From Gnomoniopsis sp. IMI 355080 (Eukaryota; Ascomycota; Sordariomycetes; Diaporthales; Gnomoniaceae), in assembly GCA_027946555.1 (NCBI GenBank), contig JAPEVC010000128.1, positions 40,848 through 104,847 of the forward strand: 64,000 nucleotides of DNA, written 5' to 3'. Under the pieces are notes generated by a model, which worked only from the letters and a program-made list of their open reading frames with translations, did no database searches and was not told the DNA's origin. Positions 11,361-23,592 of this stretch are shown here, piece after piece. Both the position numbers and the translations under genes were made by a program. Position 1 is the first letter of the stretch. Each line of letters begins with the position of its first letter.

Positions 11361-14300
11361 TCACTCTCTGCGAGTCTTGCTCTTCTTCTTCTTCTTCTTC
11401 TTGGTTTTCTCCACAATCTTGACCGACAACTCTTCAGACTCACTTCCAGACTCGCCTTCACCGTCACTGTTGGAAGAGCCATTATCTGACGCTTTCTCAG
11501 AAGACTCTTCTTCATCCGACGAGGTCTCAGCAACCTTTTGTGTACTCTTCTTCTTTGCCTTGCGCTTATTAGCCTTCTTAGCAGCAGCCTTCGAGCTGCT
11601 GCCCTTTGTCCGTCGCCGTTTTCCCGACTCCGAGTCTGAGTCTGATTCCTCATTCTCCTCATCATTCCTCTGGTCATTCTCTCGTGCTCGGTCTTGGTCA
11701 CTGCGTCTTGTCTTTTTGAGGTACTCGTCAAAGTGTTCACTTGCTTCGGCGACCTTTTCGAAGTGCGCAGCCTTTAGCAGGGGACCATTGGGTCCCTCGT
11801 GCTCTAGATTGTCCCAATCTGCCAGAGCTACAGCAGTTTGGAATGCATTCTTGATTTGACGGCCGTTCCAGCGGTTGGATTTGTTCCCAGTCTTCCAATG
11901 GCGGCGGGCGAAATCCTCGATCTCTCTGGGGTTAAATCGAACTCGGAGTTTGGGATCGAGAGTGGCGTTACGCTCTTCTAGAGACTTCAGGTTCATCTGC
12001 CATATCTTGAAAGTGTTCTCCTTGTTCAGCAAAGGATAATACAATGCGCAATGCACCCTGGATTTGATAGCCTCGTCGAATGATCCGACCCGGTTTGTGG
12101 TCAGAATGAGGATGCCAGAATAGTACTCCAAGACCCTGAGGAAGACTATGAGAACGTCAGTCCGCAATTGTTCGAGTGAGTCCTGAATGTAGTGAGATCT
12201 CACCAGAGACAAGGCTGCTTTGTCTGATATTCCCAGCCTCACGTGTACTGAGGAAAACGTCCGCTTCGTCGAGTAGCAACACACAGTCCCACTTCCTTGC
12301 AAGGTCGAAGTACTTTTCGAGATTTCTCTCAACTTCCTGGGCTGTCTCCCCTCCAATGTCACCACAAGTGATGGGGAAGAGGGGTTTGCCCACATTGGCT
12401 GCTACACACTCAGCAGTAGATGTCTTGCCTACCCCAGGCGCTCCATGGAGTAGAATAATCAGGCCTCGCCCCTTACCCTTGACAACATCAAACTCATGTA
12501 GTAGACTAGTCGCTATTCTTCCGGATGGCTCACCTGAGCCTAACTTTCGGGCATGCGTTTTGACAAGAGCGCGGACAATGTCTTTGTGTCCTGGAGGCAG
12601 CACCAGTTTCTCGAAACCGTCATCTTTGCCTGGTTCAAGTCTTGGCACTTCACGAACCAAATCGACATGTAGGGGATCTGATCCTTACTGATGTTTAGTC
12701 AAAATTATATGGCAGTTGTCAGAAGAAGAAACAATCGAGCTTACACCATTTACGGTTCAGAAGTGCGTATCCATAGACCGTGGGTGGAAGAAGCCTGTAG
12801 CACTGAGGGGATATGTCCCCTGGCTGTCGAGGTTGAAGGAGTGGGTTATCAGAGGACCAAGACAGCCAATAGTCTTTCATGTCTTCGTCGTTTTGGTAGA
12901 AAAATTGGCCATCATAGTCCACGTCCCGGTCCTCCTGGTTAGGTGTTTCCAGGACACCGCCTTCGAAAGATGTGGTTGGGATTTTATTGCGGTAGGCCAA
13001 GTGAAAATCAATAATTACATCTCCTTCGATCTAATTGGTGGTTTCAATCAAAATATCAGTCTATAAGGTTGATCGATGGGCTGCAAAGACAACTGTGCGT
13101 GGCTCTCTGAACTGACCTCTTCCGGTGTGTCAAATTTCCCTACCTCACGAATACTGAGACCGTTGTACCTCCGGTGGCTTGGCTGGGTTAACTTCTCATA
13201 CTTCATGCCTCTCTCCTGAAGTAGATCCGACAATGGTTTTCCATCCTGATCTTGATCATCGGGCCTCGCAAAGGCCATCGGATATACGGGCAGGGAGGCG
13301 ATAGCCCTTACACCGTCGTATGGCTTGATTCGCAATACATTCGCAACAGGTCTGTACTCCACTCCATCGAACTCAATATGAAAACAGTCAATAATCAAGT
13401 CAGATGTCCTTCCTCGAAATGCTTTTCTAGCCCTGCGTCGCCTTTCGAACTGCCTCAACGTGTTCCTGCCGCCGGTAACCTGCAAAACCCGGTAAAGCTG
13501 AACATATGGCTGTCTAGTGCAAATTTCTTGTCCAGGGGTAAAAAGATGCCATAGATGTAAAAATGGTAGCTTTTGTATTGTACCGGACTTTATTTGTTGG
13601 TAGTCTTTGACGAGCCCGTGCAAGTCGTGGTCCAGAAAGTGGATGAGTGTCCGAAAGCCATCTAGAAGCTGTCTCGACCTCTCTATATCATCGTCGGTCC
13701 GGTCTACCACTTGGATGGCGTCAGCGCTGCGTTGAACAGCACTGTGGTGAGGATTGTCCCGAGCAATCTTGGCGAATTCAGATTCGAGCTCCCGAAGTCT
13801 TTCCCTGAATCTCTGCTCATGAGGAATGAATTGCCGATAAGGCATACAATGCGTCTCGTAGGACAGGGCAGGTGGGAACCTCGCAGTCAACCTGCCTAAC
13901 TCGTCAAATAAACGTCTGTCTGAAATCTGAAATCGCGGAGGACTCCCCTTCCCATGTGCTCTCAATTCCTCTGCTGTCATGCTCGAATTGATGTTAGCGG
14001 CCGACGATGCAACATAAAGATAGCAGTCGTCCGCAGCCTCTTGACATTCATTCCAGAAATCATCGGCGACATATATAATTCCCGGTGCTCTGACAAAGCG
14101 TCCTTCAGATACCTTCCGTGCGTTCGAAACGCGCTCAACCCAACGCTTTCCAACGGACGAGTCAGGCGAATAATCAGCGGATGAGATCGAAACAACGTCT
14201 GCCTGGCCCTCGTCATCATCGAAGGCCACTGCCGAACCCAAGCGCTCAGTAGTCTCGAATGCCGGCGTTTCAATCGGTGTCAATTCCAGCTTTGTAGAGT

Positions 14301-14523
14301 CTATAGGTGGTTCAGGTGCGGGAATAGGGTCACTATCAGCCCCTCGGGACGTAGGAGCTTCTGTGAGGTCCTCATTCTTTCCAGTGCTTGCTGAGCATTC
14401 GGGCTCTGACATATTTCTGGCGTCGATTTCATGAGCCACTGGCGGGAATTTCCGGGTGGTGAAAGGCGCTTCTGTGTCCTCAATCACTTCTGCGGGTGTT
14501 TCTGTGGGTTTGTCGGGGGGCAT
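11361..14523 (-). CDS. Fungal AAA ATPase with N-terminal DUF7025-type region
   Basis: Minus-strand exons 14523-13117, 13030-12745, 12677-12204 and 12145-11361 give about 983 residues, with introns of 58-86 bases. The first 130 residues are acidic and disordered. Next comes the conserved region of the fungal family annotated DUF7025, including FHIEFDG and LPVYPM. The AAA core has Walker A GAPGVGKT near residues 643-650, Walker B LLLDEAD near 701-704 and a sensor-1-like LTTNR. The C-terminal 160 residues are very charged, with Ser/Glu blocks and a Lys-rich end (KKKKKKSK), which suggests nuclear or nucleolar targeting. Family members are numerous in ascomycetes and mostly unstudied, so the substrate is unknown. 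It diverges from the STAND-like gene at 15350. Confidence 0.88.
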
Positions 14524-15349
14524 GATGTATCCGTCATGCTAAATATACCTTGGGGAAAGGGAAAGGAGTCCAAGAGGAGGACCAGCGATATTCACTATGT
14601 GGGAAACAGGCGCCCGTGAGCAATGCGGCTCAAGAAGCTTATAACCGTGGCGAGAATGGAGGAGCCGATGGCAGAATGTATGCGAGAACACGTTGACAAG
14701 GAGCCGTTGAGGATACCCCTATTATGTAGTTTGGACGTTCTTGCATTCAATAGCTCGCGGTTGACTGCCTTGATTGGATACAAGTGCACCATTCTCGAAG
14801 AGAATGGGTGTGCGGAACGTATGCAGGCTGCTCATAATCAAGGCAACCCGGAGGTGAGATGTGGAGCTCCAGGCATCCGCACTCATCAATCGTATGGCCG
14901 CAGCTGGGCCGCCGCCGTATAGTATGTGTGTGCTTGCCGCCGCGGGGGAGACAGGCACCGTGTATGCACAGGAAGCACTGTTCTGGAATCGTTTCGGACG
15001 CCCGATTTCTAATGTGCTTCTTCAGAGCACAGGGTGCGTGTTGAGCTATTCGTCCAAGGTCATGTGGTGGTGGCTGCAATGTAGCCTCAGCCACCCACAC
15101 TTCATGTCAACTTGAGCTGATGATACCCATGCATGTCAGATTGCCCACTGAGAGAGTCTGCGGAACATGATGAGGCAAATGAGGTACTGAGGCGAGTCTT
15201 CTCATACTTACAGCCTCGCTGGATCCTCGACACCGTCATTTACAGATTTAAAGTACAAAAACTGGCCCATTCATTCAGAGAAAGAAAGGACAGGACAGAG
15301 CATCGCGGTCTTGGGAAAGTGTCGTAGGCGTACACAACTCAAGCCTGTC
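14524..15349. promoter_or_regulatory. Divergent promoter region between AAA ATPase and STAND-like gene
   Basis: The 826 bases separate two start codons on opposite strands. Short open frames exist here (one of 99 codons at 14623), but they overlap each other on both strands and look like chance. Confidence 0.5.
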
Positions 15350-17733
15350 ATGGAAGAGCCTAGTCTTCTTCACAATTCCTCCAAGGGAACCAAGGGTTTG
15401 CAGGAGCTTCTACAACAGGACAATGTGATCAAGCAGCAGGTCCACGATACAGTCAACAAATATGCAACACTACCTGGCCCGCATGGGGCCCTTGATGAGT
15501 TCCTTCACCCAAAATTACAAACAACACAGTGTCCGGACCCCGCGAATACTGCACCTCAGCAACAGCAACTAGTACCAATAGATGCGCAAGAGACGGCTGA
15601 AAGGTAGGATGTTGCAAACCCGTGGTTGTGTCGTATGTGATACTCTTGTATCGGGCTAATTCACTCTTTTAGCAAAAGTGGCTCAAAAGTTGTTGCTAGG
15701 GATAAGGAAGAAGAATTTATGGAGGCCATCAAGCTATATGAAGATAATGCAAAAGAGAAATACAAGACTGGTGTCGATCTGAATTCTACGCATACTATCA
15801 AAGAGCTATGGACTATTGTAGACGAGGAGGTACAGAACTATCACGACAAGGAAAAGAAAGGAGTATGGGGCAAAATCAGACTCGCATTCAGAAAGCTCGG
15901 GGACGGCGGCGATGCGGTCCAAGGATGGCTAGGACTTGTTCCATCAGAGTCCAATTACATGTCCATTGTTTGCGGGGGACTGAAGCTCATCATCAAGGTA
16001 AGTCATGGGAACATTCGCGGAGCCAAGATTCAGGACCTTCATCCTCACTGAAACCGTTCAAACCAGGCGGCGGCACGCATGCGAAATGTGGCAAAGGAGA
16101 TCTTGGACGCTCTGCATGCGATTCCTTCTATTTTGACTGGAGCACGGCGGGTACTGAATGTCTTCCGAGACCAAGAGATACTCAAAGACAAAAGCAAGGC
16201 TTTGTACAATTCGATCCTCACAGCCATGGGCCATATGCTGGAGTACCTAAGGCGGAAATCGACTCGGAAGATGCTCAAGGTCGTTTTCAAACAGCAAAGT
16301 TTCGAGGCTGATCTTCTGACCAAGATCGAGGACATCACAAAAGCAAGAAACGAGTTCAATGAAGAATCTGAACTCTGCCATAAGGAGGTCTTGCAGAAAT
16401 TGGGAGAAGACAGCAGTCGAAACACAGATGAAGTGGCGAAACTAGCGGAGGTTCTGTCTGTCTACAGCGATGAGCAGAAACGTTCTCAACAAGCAATCTT
16501 TGAATGCGTCGAGGGGCTGTCAAAAGGGATCAATGACATGAAGAGAGATCTCAAAGATGTCCCGCTTAAGACGGCGCGGGCAATTCTGGAATTGCTACGT
16601 GCTAGCCCGACTGCCTTGGAACATGTTATTCAGATGAGTATGTTGACTCGCTTCCAAGTTCGCTTGCTTTCCGAGATTTTCGTTCGTCAGCTAATTCACC
16701 ACAGATCAACCGCTCGATGGACCCGACAACACTGGGGATACTGGAGTGATACGTCGAGCCTCCGTCGTCGACGTCGTCAAGAGCCGGAGTCGCAGTGAGT
16801 TATAACCTTTTTTGGTCATCGAGAGAGTAATCAAGGGACTGACAATTGGCATTTACGACAGAGACTGCAAGCCCAACACGAGAAACCCTTCTTTCCAAAC
16901 TCGACTACGACCGCAATGCGATCCGCAAGGACATTGCCATCAACTACAGACTCGGCGCCGACCTCTCCAAAGACGACCAAGAACGAAGCCTCCACGTCAT
17001 CAAATCAACACAGCTAGCCGAGTGGGTGCAGAGTGACCGATCAGCCGTCCTGATCGTCAACGGCCACGCCAAGAAAGTCACACGCAAATCCGCCATGAGC
17101 TTCGTCTGTGCCCGCCTCGTCTACGCTTTGAACGAGATCCGATGCGGCGGCGGTGGTAATGGGCAAGGTGAAAGCTCCTCCAGTAGGCGACGGGCTGAGG
17201 AAAGGCCAGACGTGATTCCGTTGTACTTTGCCTGCGGCCAACACACCTCGCTCGAGGAAAGTTGGGAGTCTCCGAGTGGTGTGGTGAATAGCCTGTTGGC
17301 ACAGCTTCTGACGCACTGCAAGGACATCAACCTCACAAATTTGCCAAAGCTTGGGCGCAACTTTGATAACTCGGATATTGAAGATTTTATTCGTCTTTTC
17401 AAGAGAGTCATTGCTCATCTGCCTGCAGAAACGACCATCTTCTGCGTGCTTGACGGACCATCCTTCTATGCAGATATGGACGACACTTCTGAAGACGCGG
17501 AGATTCTTCTCGCGGGGCTTGTCAAACTCGCAAGTAAGGCCTCCCGGAAGCAACCTGTCTTTAAGCTGCTGCTCACAGCGCCGAATCGGCTGCGAGTTCC
17601 CGTGGACTCGTCGTCTGGGAGGCTGAGCACATTGAATGTACCAAGCACTTTGCGCAATACGGGAGGGTTCACAGCAATGAAGTGGAATATGGGAGTTGGC
17701 CAGAAACTGAATGAGATGGCCGAGGAAGGATAA
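15350..17733 (+). CDS. STAND/NACHT-like protein with degenerate NTPase region
   Basis: Exons 15350-15603, 15673-15997, 16067-16637, 16705-16794 and 16862-17733 give 703 residues, all frames joining without a stop. The N-terminal part (about 100-215) is helical and resembles the fungal domain often placed before NACHT modules (DUF7708-like; recognised by pattern only). A long helical, possibly coiled-coil stretch covers about 230-390. Residues 460-690 look like a P-loop NTPase fold, with a beta strand at LIVNG (477-481), a Walker-B-like FCVLDGP (607-613) and a sensor-like FKLLLTAP (647-654). The Walker A lysine loop is absent. Such proteins are proposed fungal NLR-like sensors in non-self recognition. 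No C-terminal repeats are present. The intact frame argues against a pseudogene. Confidence 0.75.
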
Positions 17734-18104
17734 TTTCTCAGTGAGGTCAATGTTCGGGTTGTATAAAGCTAGGACTCGGATTGCGATAGGCCTAGTATAT
17801 ATATATGTTCTGTTATTTGGTATTTGTTCTCTTTATATGATACTACGTACAGCACCCAAATCCATATTCGTGTCTCGTTTCCGTCACCCTTGACCATGGT
17901 GCAAATGCACTCACGATCGCCTTTTTGTTTCTTTCTCTCCTTCTCGTCCGAAAAAGCAAATGGTATCTCCCCCGATTTTTTTCACCCTATGACGAGCTAC
18001 AGATCCACCTCACAGCTTGTCTCTGTTGCCGTCGCCCTTACTAAAAGAAAAAACAAAACTTCAACTCACACTCTCGCCTTTCAGGTACGCACGTTGATTA
18101 TTCC
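17734..18104. other. Convergent 3' region between the STAND-like gene and CHO2
   Basis: AT-rich downstream DNA with a short TA repeat near 17797-17806. I see no coding potential. Confidence 0.55.
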
Positions 18105-21100
18105 TTATTCCTTCAAATCGTCGGGAAATTTGTCCGTGACAGGCGTTGACGGCCCTTTGGAGTGTGACATCGAGTACGGTGCCTAATAAGAGCATTGTTA
18201 GCCACATAAAAGTCCAACGCCCCCCGTCTATCTAAAAAGGGAAGAATGAGAAAGGTTACTCACCAGAACCTGCTTCGCGTTACACACTCTCCACGCCAAC
18301 CTGCGCACATTGCCATCCGCCGGCACCACAGCCGGCGCAAACTCAATCCCAAACATATTGCGAATCGCATACACCACACGCTTCGCATACTTGCTATCGC
18401 GCTCCACATGGCTCCCGAACCGCTCGTCAATCGTGTTCGGTGCAATGTCTGGGTCGCGGTCGAGACAGTTCCGCACAACAGGCAACAGCGCCTCGGCCAC
18501 GGCCTGCTCGTAGATTCCCTGTGCGTGGGCCTCAATGAACTGATCGTCATCGTCGTCGACGCGCGTCGTGCGCACTTCAAACGGCTCGCTGATCGACAGC
18601 ACATGGTGGCTGCCGTCATGGTGGTAGCGGAACTCAAAGACGCCTTGCGTCCACCACAGCTTGTCACCTTCAAAGACTACCTCGCCGTGCACAAAGTTCG
18701 GCTGCCCAGCGACGGGTTCATCGGAGACGAGCACACCGTCGCTGGTGCCGTAAAAGCCGGGCGAAGTGGGCGCCCAGCGACCGAGGGATGAGACCTCGGT
18801 GACGTCTCGGGAGCGATTGTCGGTGACCATGTAGAGGCCGATCCAGTCCCTTTTGCTGTGATTGGCGGGTGCTTGCCACTTGACCCGGATAGGGGCGCCG
18901 TACTCGAATACCCACGTTTTGACATCCTTAGGTACTCGTGCGCTGAGACTCTCCTTACCGGTGGCCCGCTCACACAAGGGGGATTGAGCGGATGTGCCCT
19001 CAATGGACAGGCTATAATCCTCTGGGTTGAAGCCCGCCAGATCCGGGGACAGCTTCGTGATGGTGAGCCGAGCCGGGTAGGTATTGAACAATGCCGTGGT
19101 ATCCCGGACGAAGCTTGACATTCCGCTAGCCAACATAGGGCCGGCATTGTCGAGGAACTCGTCGACGAAATGCCTGGTCTCATCCAACACCTTGTCCACA
19201 CTGGAAGACCATCCTGCGACCGGCGGCGGTAGGGATTTCTTGATGAACTTGGTGAGGCCTGATTCTTCCCGGAGGTTCCTCGACCCGTAAATTTTCTGCA
19301 TATGAGGGCGCTCGACAAATTCGATAAAACCGAGGGTGAGGATCTGGCTCACGAGAGCGAAAAGCGCGATCGATCTGCTCCAGCAAATGAGTGCAGCGCC
19401 CCAGAGCCCTGCCAATCCAATGATACGCTCTGGGTTGTTCAAAAAGCGGTAGATGGACTTGTAGGTCAGTTTGGCTTTGTGGTCAAAAAAGAAGTCACCG
19501 TAGAACCATCCGAACTCGCCCAGAGAATCATAGACGCTCACGAACGTCCAGATCTGCAGAGCAATCAGGCTGACACCAATGACATGCCGTAACAGAACCC
19601 AACCGTGTGCCCAGTCATCTGGGAGGCTGTACATTTTCCAGCACACCGCAGCAAAGGACGTCACAGAAAGGGTCATGCTGAAGTGGTACAAGCCTTTCCA
19701 TTGGCGCCACGCCTCTTGGGGAGAGTCGCCATATTTCACAAAGTGCCTGGTGATCATTTTCTCCTTGGACTGCTGGGTCAGAAGTATAGCAATTCCGATG
19801 CAGTACCAGAGGCGCCATAACATCGCATGCACGAAGAAGAGGAATTGGTATGTCGGCGTGGAGGGAGTGGCGAGGGCGAGGATGGCCACGTAAACTGAAG
19901 CCAAAATGACACTGTAGTCTGTCGAGCGAAACAAATCAATGTTGGATAGTCCCAGGATGTTATGGACCGGGGCCAATGCCTCCCTGTCGATGGCATCCAC
20001 CGATTTGGCCGGGTCCGAATCGGACCGCGGTCTCGGCGTCGGAGGATTGTACGTCTTCTCGATGTGCGGATTCTCCACGACGACCAGAAAAGCCAGCTGC
20101 GCGAGATGTGCCGCAATGGAGATGAACAATACCTCGTAGCTAGCAGCCATGGCGCTGATGCCGTAGTAACCCGCATATCCAATCGAGTACATAGGGTGAG
20201 GCGCGCACTCAAAGACACCATCAAAGGTAAGCTCCTGGTCAATCAAGTAGAAGAAGTCACCCCAGTACCAGGCATAGTCCTTCACCACACGGTGTGCATC
20301 GAGCTTCACCCAGACATTGAACAGGAACAAGCCCATACCCACGGCCCAGCGGCAGACGAACAGCAGTGGGGTCTCGCCCTCGGGAACGTGGGCGCAGACA
20401 ATGGCGAAGAGGCAGTACGAGACAAAGTCACACATGAGGATCAGATCGACAAGGCGACGGAAGACCAGCCAGGTGTTGTACTCAAGCGGAGCGTCTTCAA
20501 ACTTGTAGTCCTCGGGGATCTTGGCCTCGAGCTCCTTCTTGAGAAAGTTGTACAGCCATGGGCGTGGCTGGTCACCGGTGGAGGGGTTGACGAAAAGTTT
20601 CCAGCGCTTAGCCCATGTCACCATCAGCTTGCGGTTGGACTGCTCATGGAGCAGCACACCGATGCCGACATTGTAGGAGGCGCGCCAAAAGATGAAGATG
20701 GCGGCAATGATTGGCCTGCGCAGATCGGCTGGGAGCAGGTAGGCTAGCACGGCATGGAAGACGAGAGTGGCGAGCACGATGGCATCGGACAAATTCTTGG
20801 GTTCTCGAGGGTCGAGTAGCTGGGAGACCATGTCATGGGTCGTGGGGACGATGAAGACTGTGCACATTTAGCGACGGGGTCAGCTGCGCCCGCCTTGGGC
20901 TGACGGTGGCTAGACGCGAGGAGGGGCGGGAAGCCGAAGGGAGGGCAATATACCTGTGCCATCAGGAGTCCGTCCATAAGTCTTGTTGGATTTGGGAGCC
21001 TCGCCATCTCGTGAATCCGGTGGAGTCTCGGCATGCGCTTGTTGCTGTCCTGTTGTTTGTGCAGTGCTGGCGTTGCTGTCAAGGGGGTCGTCGGCGGTCG

Positions 21101-21197
21101 CTTTCTCCACAGACGGCACCGACTCGGGGTTCACTCCGCCTGCATTGCGTTGACGCAAGCCGGTGTCAGCGGCAGGCAGATCGGCAGAAGAAGACAT
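18105..21197 (-). CDS. CHO2: Phosphatidylethanolamine N-methyltransferase
   Basis: Catalyses the first S-adenosylmethionine-dependent methylation of phosphatidylethanolamine on the way to phosphatidylcholine, in the endoplasmic reticulum. Minus-strand exons 21197-20954, 20857-18264 and 18182-18105 give 971 residues; yeast Cho2 has 869. The N-terminal 80 residues are hydrophilic and disordered. Two related multi-membrane methyltransferase halves follow, each with a WYWGDFF/WFYGDFF-type motif and a following P-x-Y/P-E-R segment with glycines (HPMYSIGYAGYYG and NPERIIGLAGLWG). A soluble C-terminal domain of about 370 residues is typical of fungal Cho2. The last 25 residues lie on a separate exon, after a donor at 18263. 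The divergent neighbour at 23593 is 2.4 kb away. Confidence 0.95.
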
Positions 21198-23592
21198 CCT
21201 TGAAGTTGAGTTCAAGGATGAAGAGGGAATTCGTTGAGGGAAAAAAAAGAGAGACGAGAAAAAAGACTCGGTCTTATTGCCAGTGTTGTAGCATTAGAAA
21301 TTTAGTAGTAGAGAAGAGGCAGGTGACTATGCATTCTTGTACATAGCCGGATTAACCCAAGGTAGTAAAGTGGAAACCCATTGAAATCCCAATTCTGTCT
21401 GCCCTTACTTTCAGCGCTTGGTTGCTTGCGGCTGTAACAGCAACCGTGAATTCTTATTAGCTCAGGTTATGGCAGAATTAAAACCCTTGGCTGGGCTGCA
21501 AGGAAGGCCAACAACGTAGAGCCAAAAAGGGACGTCAAGTCAACATTAAAACAGCCGATCTCCAGCAATGTCGTCACTTCGGACTGGATTTATGCGGCTC
21601 TTGCAGCGCAAACCACACTGCAGTTGCATTGGCTATACTTCCCCTCTTCTTGTCCATTACAGCGGCAATTGTTCCTTGGTCCTAGTTAATCATTGACTTC
21701 CCACAGAACCCAGTCCAGTAATGAAAAATATTGTTTTCATTAACTCTAGCTCTAGCTATTGCTGGTTTGTTGATTGTTGGGACAGGATCCTTTCCTGATG
21801 ACATACCTATGTGGGCCTCTGTCACATGCCAGTAACGATGGTACTCCGATTTGGTGGGGACATGTTGAAGAGGGGATCAACATCAACCCGGAGAACCCCT
21901 CAGCAGTCTCAGGCACAAAGAGCCAACTCTTTTAACAGTTTCCAGGTACAGTACAGCTAGTGCCTACAGCGAAGGGCAAGGATAGGGCTGCCATGCAAGG
22001 CCAGCGAAACGGAGGACTCGTCCCCACCCTCCGCCCGGGCTCGCGTTGTCTTGTTCCGGGGACTGTCTCACGGCCGGCCACCCATTCAATTATTGAAAAT
22101 TCAAGTCTACCTAATTCCTTGCAAACTATTCGTGACAGAGTAGAACAACTTTAAAATAAATACTATTCACAGAGCATAAAGCAATGTAAAACTAGCAGCA
22201 GAATCCTGGGCAGGTTGCAAGCAGCTGAGGTAATCACAAAAGAAAGAGCTGTGCCTCGGGTGTTTGTCCAAGCGCGTTGTCCGAGTCCAAAGGCTGACTG
22301 AGTGGGTATGCAATACTTCTAGAATGTACTGCAATACAACATGCTTGCTGAGCACAAGCCTATAGTCCTTGCAAGCGCTGACAGCTGTTGGCAATGAGAA
22401 AGGTTTGATAGGTTCTTAGCATGCAAAGAAATATAATTACCCACGTGCAGACTCACCAACAACCCCTAGGAGCCCTGGGGGTGTCCCATCGCGACTCTTA
22501 ACACATAAGTTGGATGTGTGTACTATACTGTATATGTATACTACGATATATAAATTTACTTACATACTTGGGTACCCTCTGGGTGTCTCCAGAACGTCCA
22601 TATGATTTCCATGTTGCTTGAACCATTTCGGAAGGCCATCAAGCACTCGAGCATGTCACCATTACACACAAGGCAGACCGGTCAGATTGGTTGGTGTCAC
22701 TCATGCACAGTCTTTCGGTAATAAGTGCCAAAAGAGCAGAATTGGGCGGTAGTGTCGGGCCTTGACTCCTTTCCCTTGCACACACACACACATGTATTGC
22801 CCGGGGCCAGATAATGCAAGTGGAGTCAAACAATGAGCTCTAGACATGCCATATATACTCTTTATTTTCTGTGACCCCAGATTCAACTCATGCCAATCAT
22901 TTCATCCCAAGATTACCTGTGCAGCTTTCCAGGGTGGATGAACTTTCGACAGTGTCAATTGATGTACAGTACAACCGAGTACTGCCCGTTCTTGTGCTCA
23001 AGCTTGTTTCACCGCGGGAACAGGCGGTTGGATCCGCTAGGGGGAACGGGCCGCAGCGGGAACCTGATCCTGAACCTGAACTTTTCCATCCCGAGGTCGT
23101 TGATCTTTCACGGCCCATTGCAGGCACCCATTTACGCACACCGGGGTCCCTGATAACAACAGCCAATTTACTTACCTTTTGCGGTCACCCACTGGAAACA
23201 AAAAGGGTAGAGTCACTGACTGTTTGGCAAACCCAAAAGTACGCCGCTGTATGAGGGAGTCACGAGGCTGGGGGAATTACCAAATCTCTTGTAGCAGACG
23301 CCCAGGAAGAGCCAGCCACCACATCCCTGCAAACATCTTCGCCCTCTTTCTCTTGGACGTTGACCCCGTCCACGGGCCAAAACACCACGCTCGCTTACCT
23401 CCGGAACCAATAGTCAAGAAGCTCAAGGACGTCTGAATACTAGTTCGAACTCTGGATGCAAGTCGACATTCCATCCCTTAGCAAGACGCGCCCCGACCAC
23501 TCACCTTCACGTGTCCCCTTCTCCCTCTCTCACGCACTCGACCAGCGCCTCTCCTTGGGCTCACCCGCACGCTCACAAGTCTCACCTCCGCC
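21198..23592. other. Long intergenic region upstream of CHO2
   Basis: About 2.4 kb lies between two divergent starts. I found only short frames with unlikely composition. A short CA run lies near 22779-22792 and TA-rich sequence near 22520-22560. Promoters and 5' leaders of both neighbours must be here; no specific site stands out. Confidence 0.5.

Noticed and set aside
14623..14922. A 99-codon frame in the AAA/STAND promoter region
   Set aside because: It overlaps frames on the other strand and lacks any protein-like pattern.
19962..20747. A 261-codon antisense frame in CHO2
   Set aside because: It is a shadow of the CHO2 coding strand.
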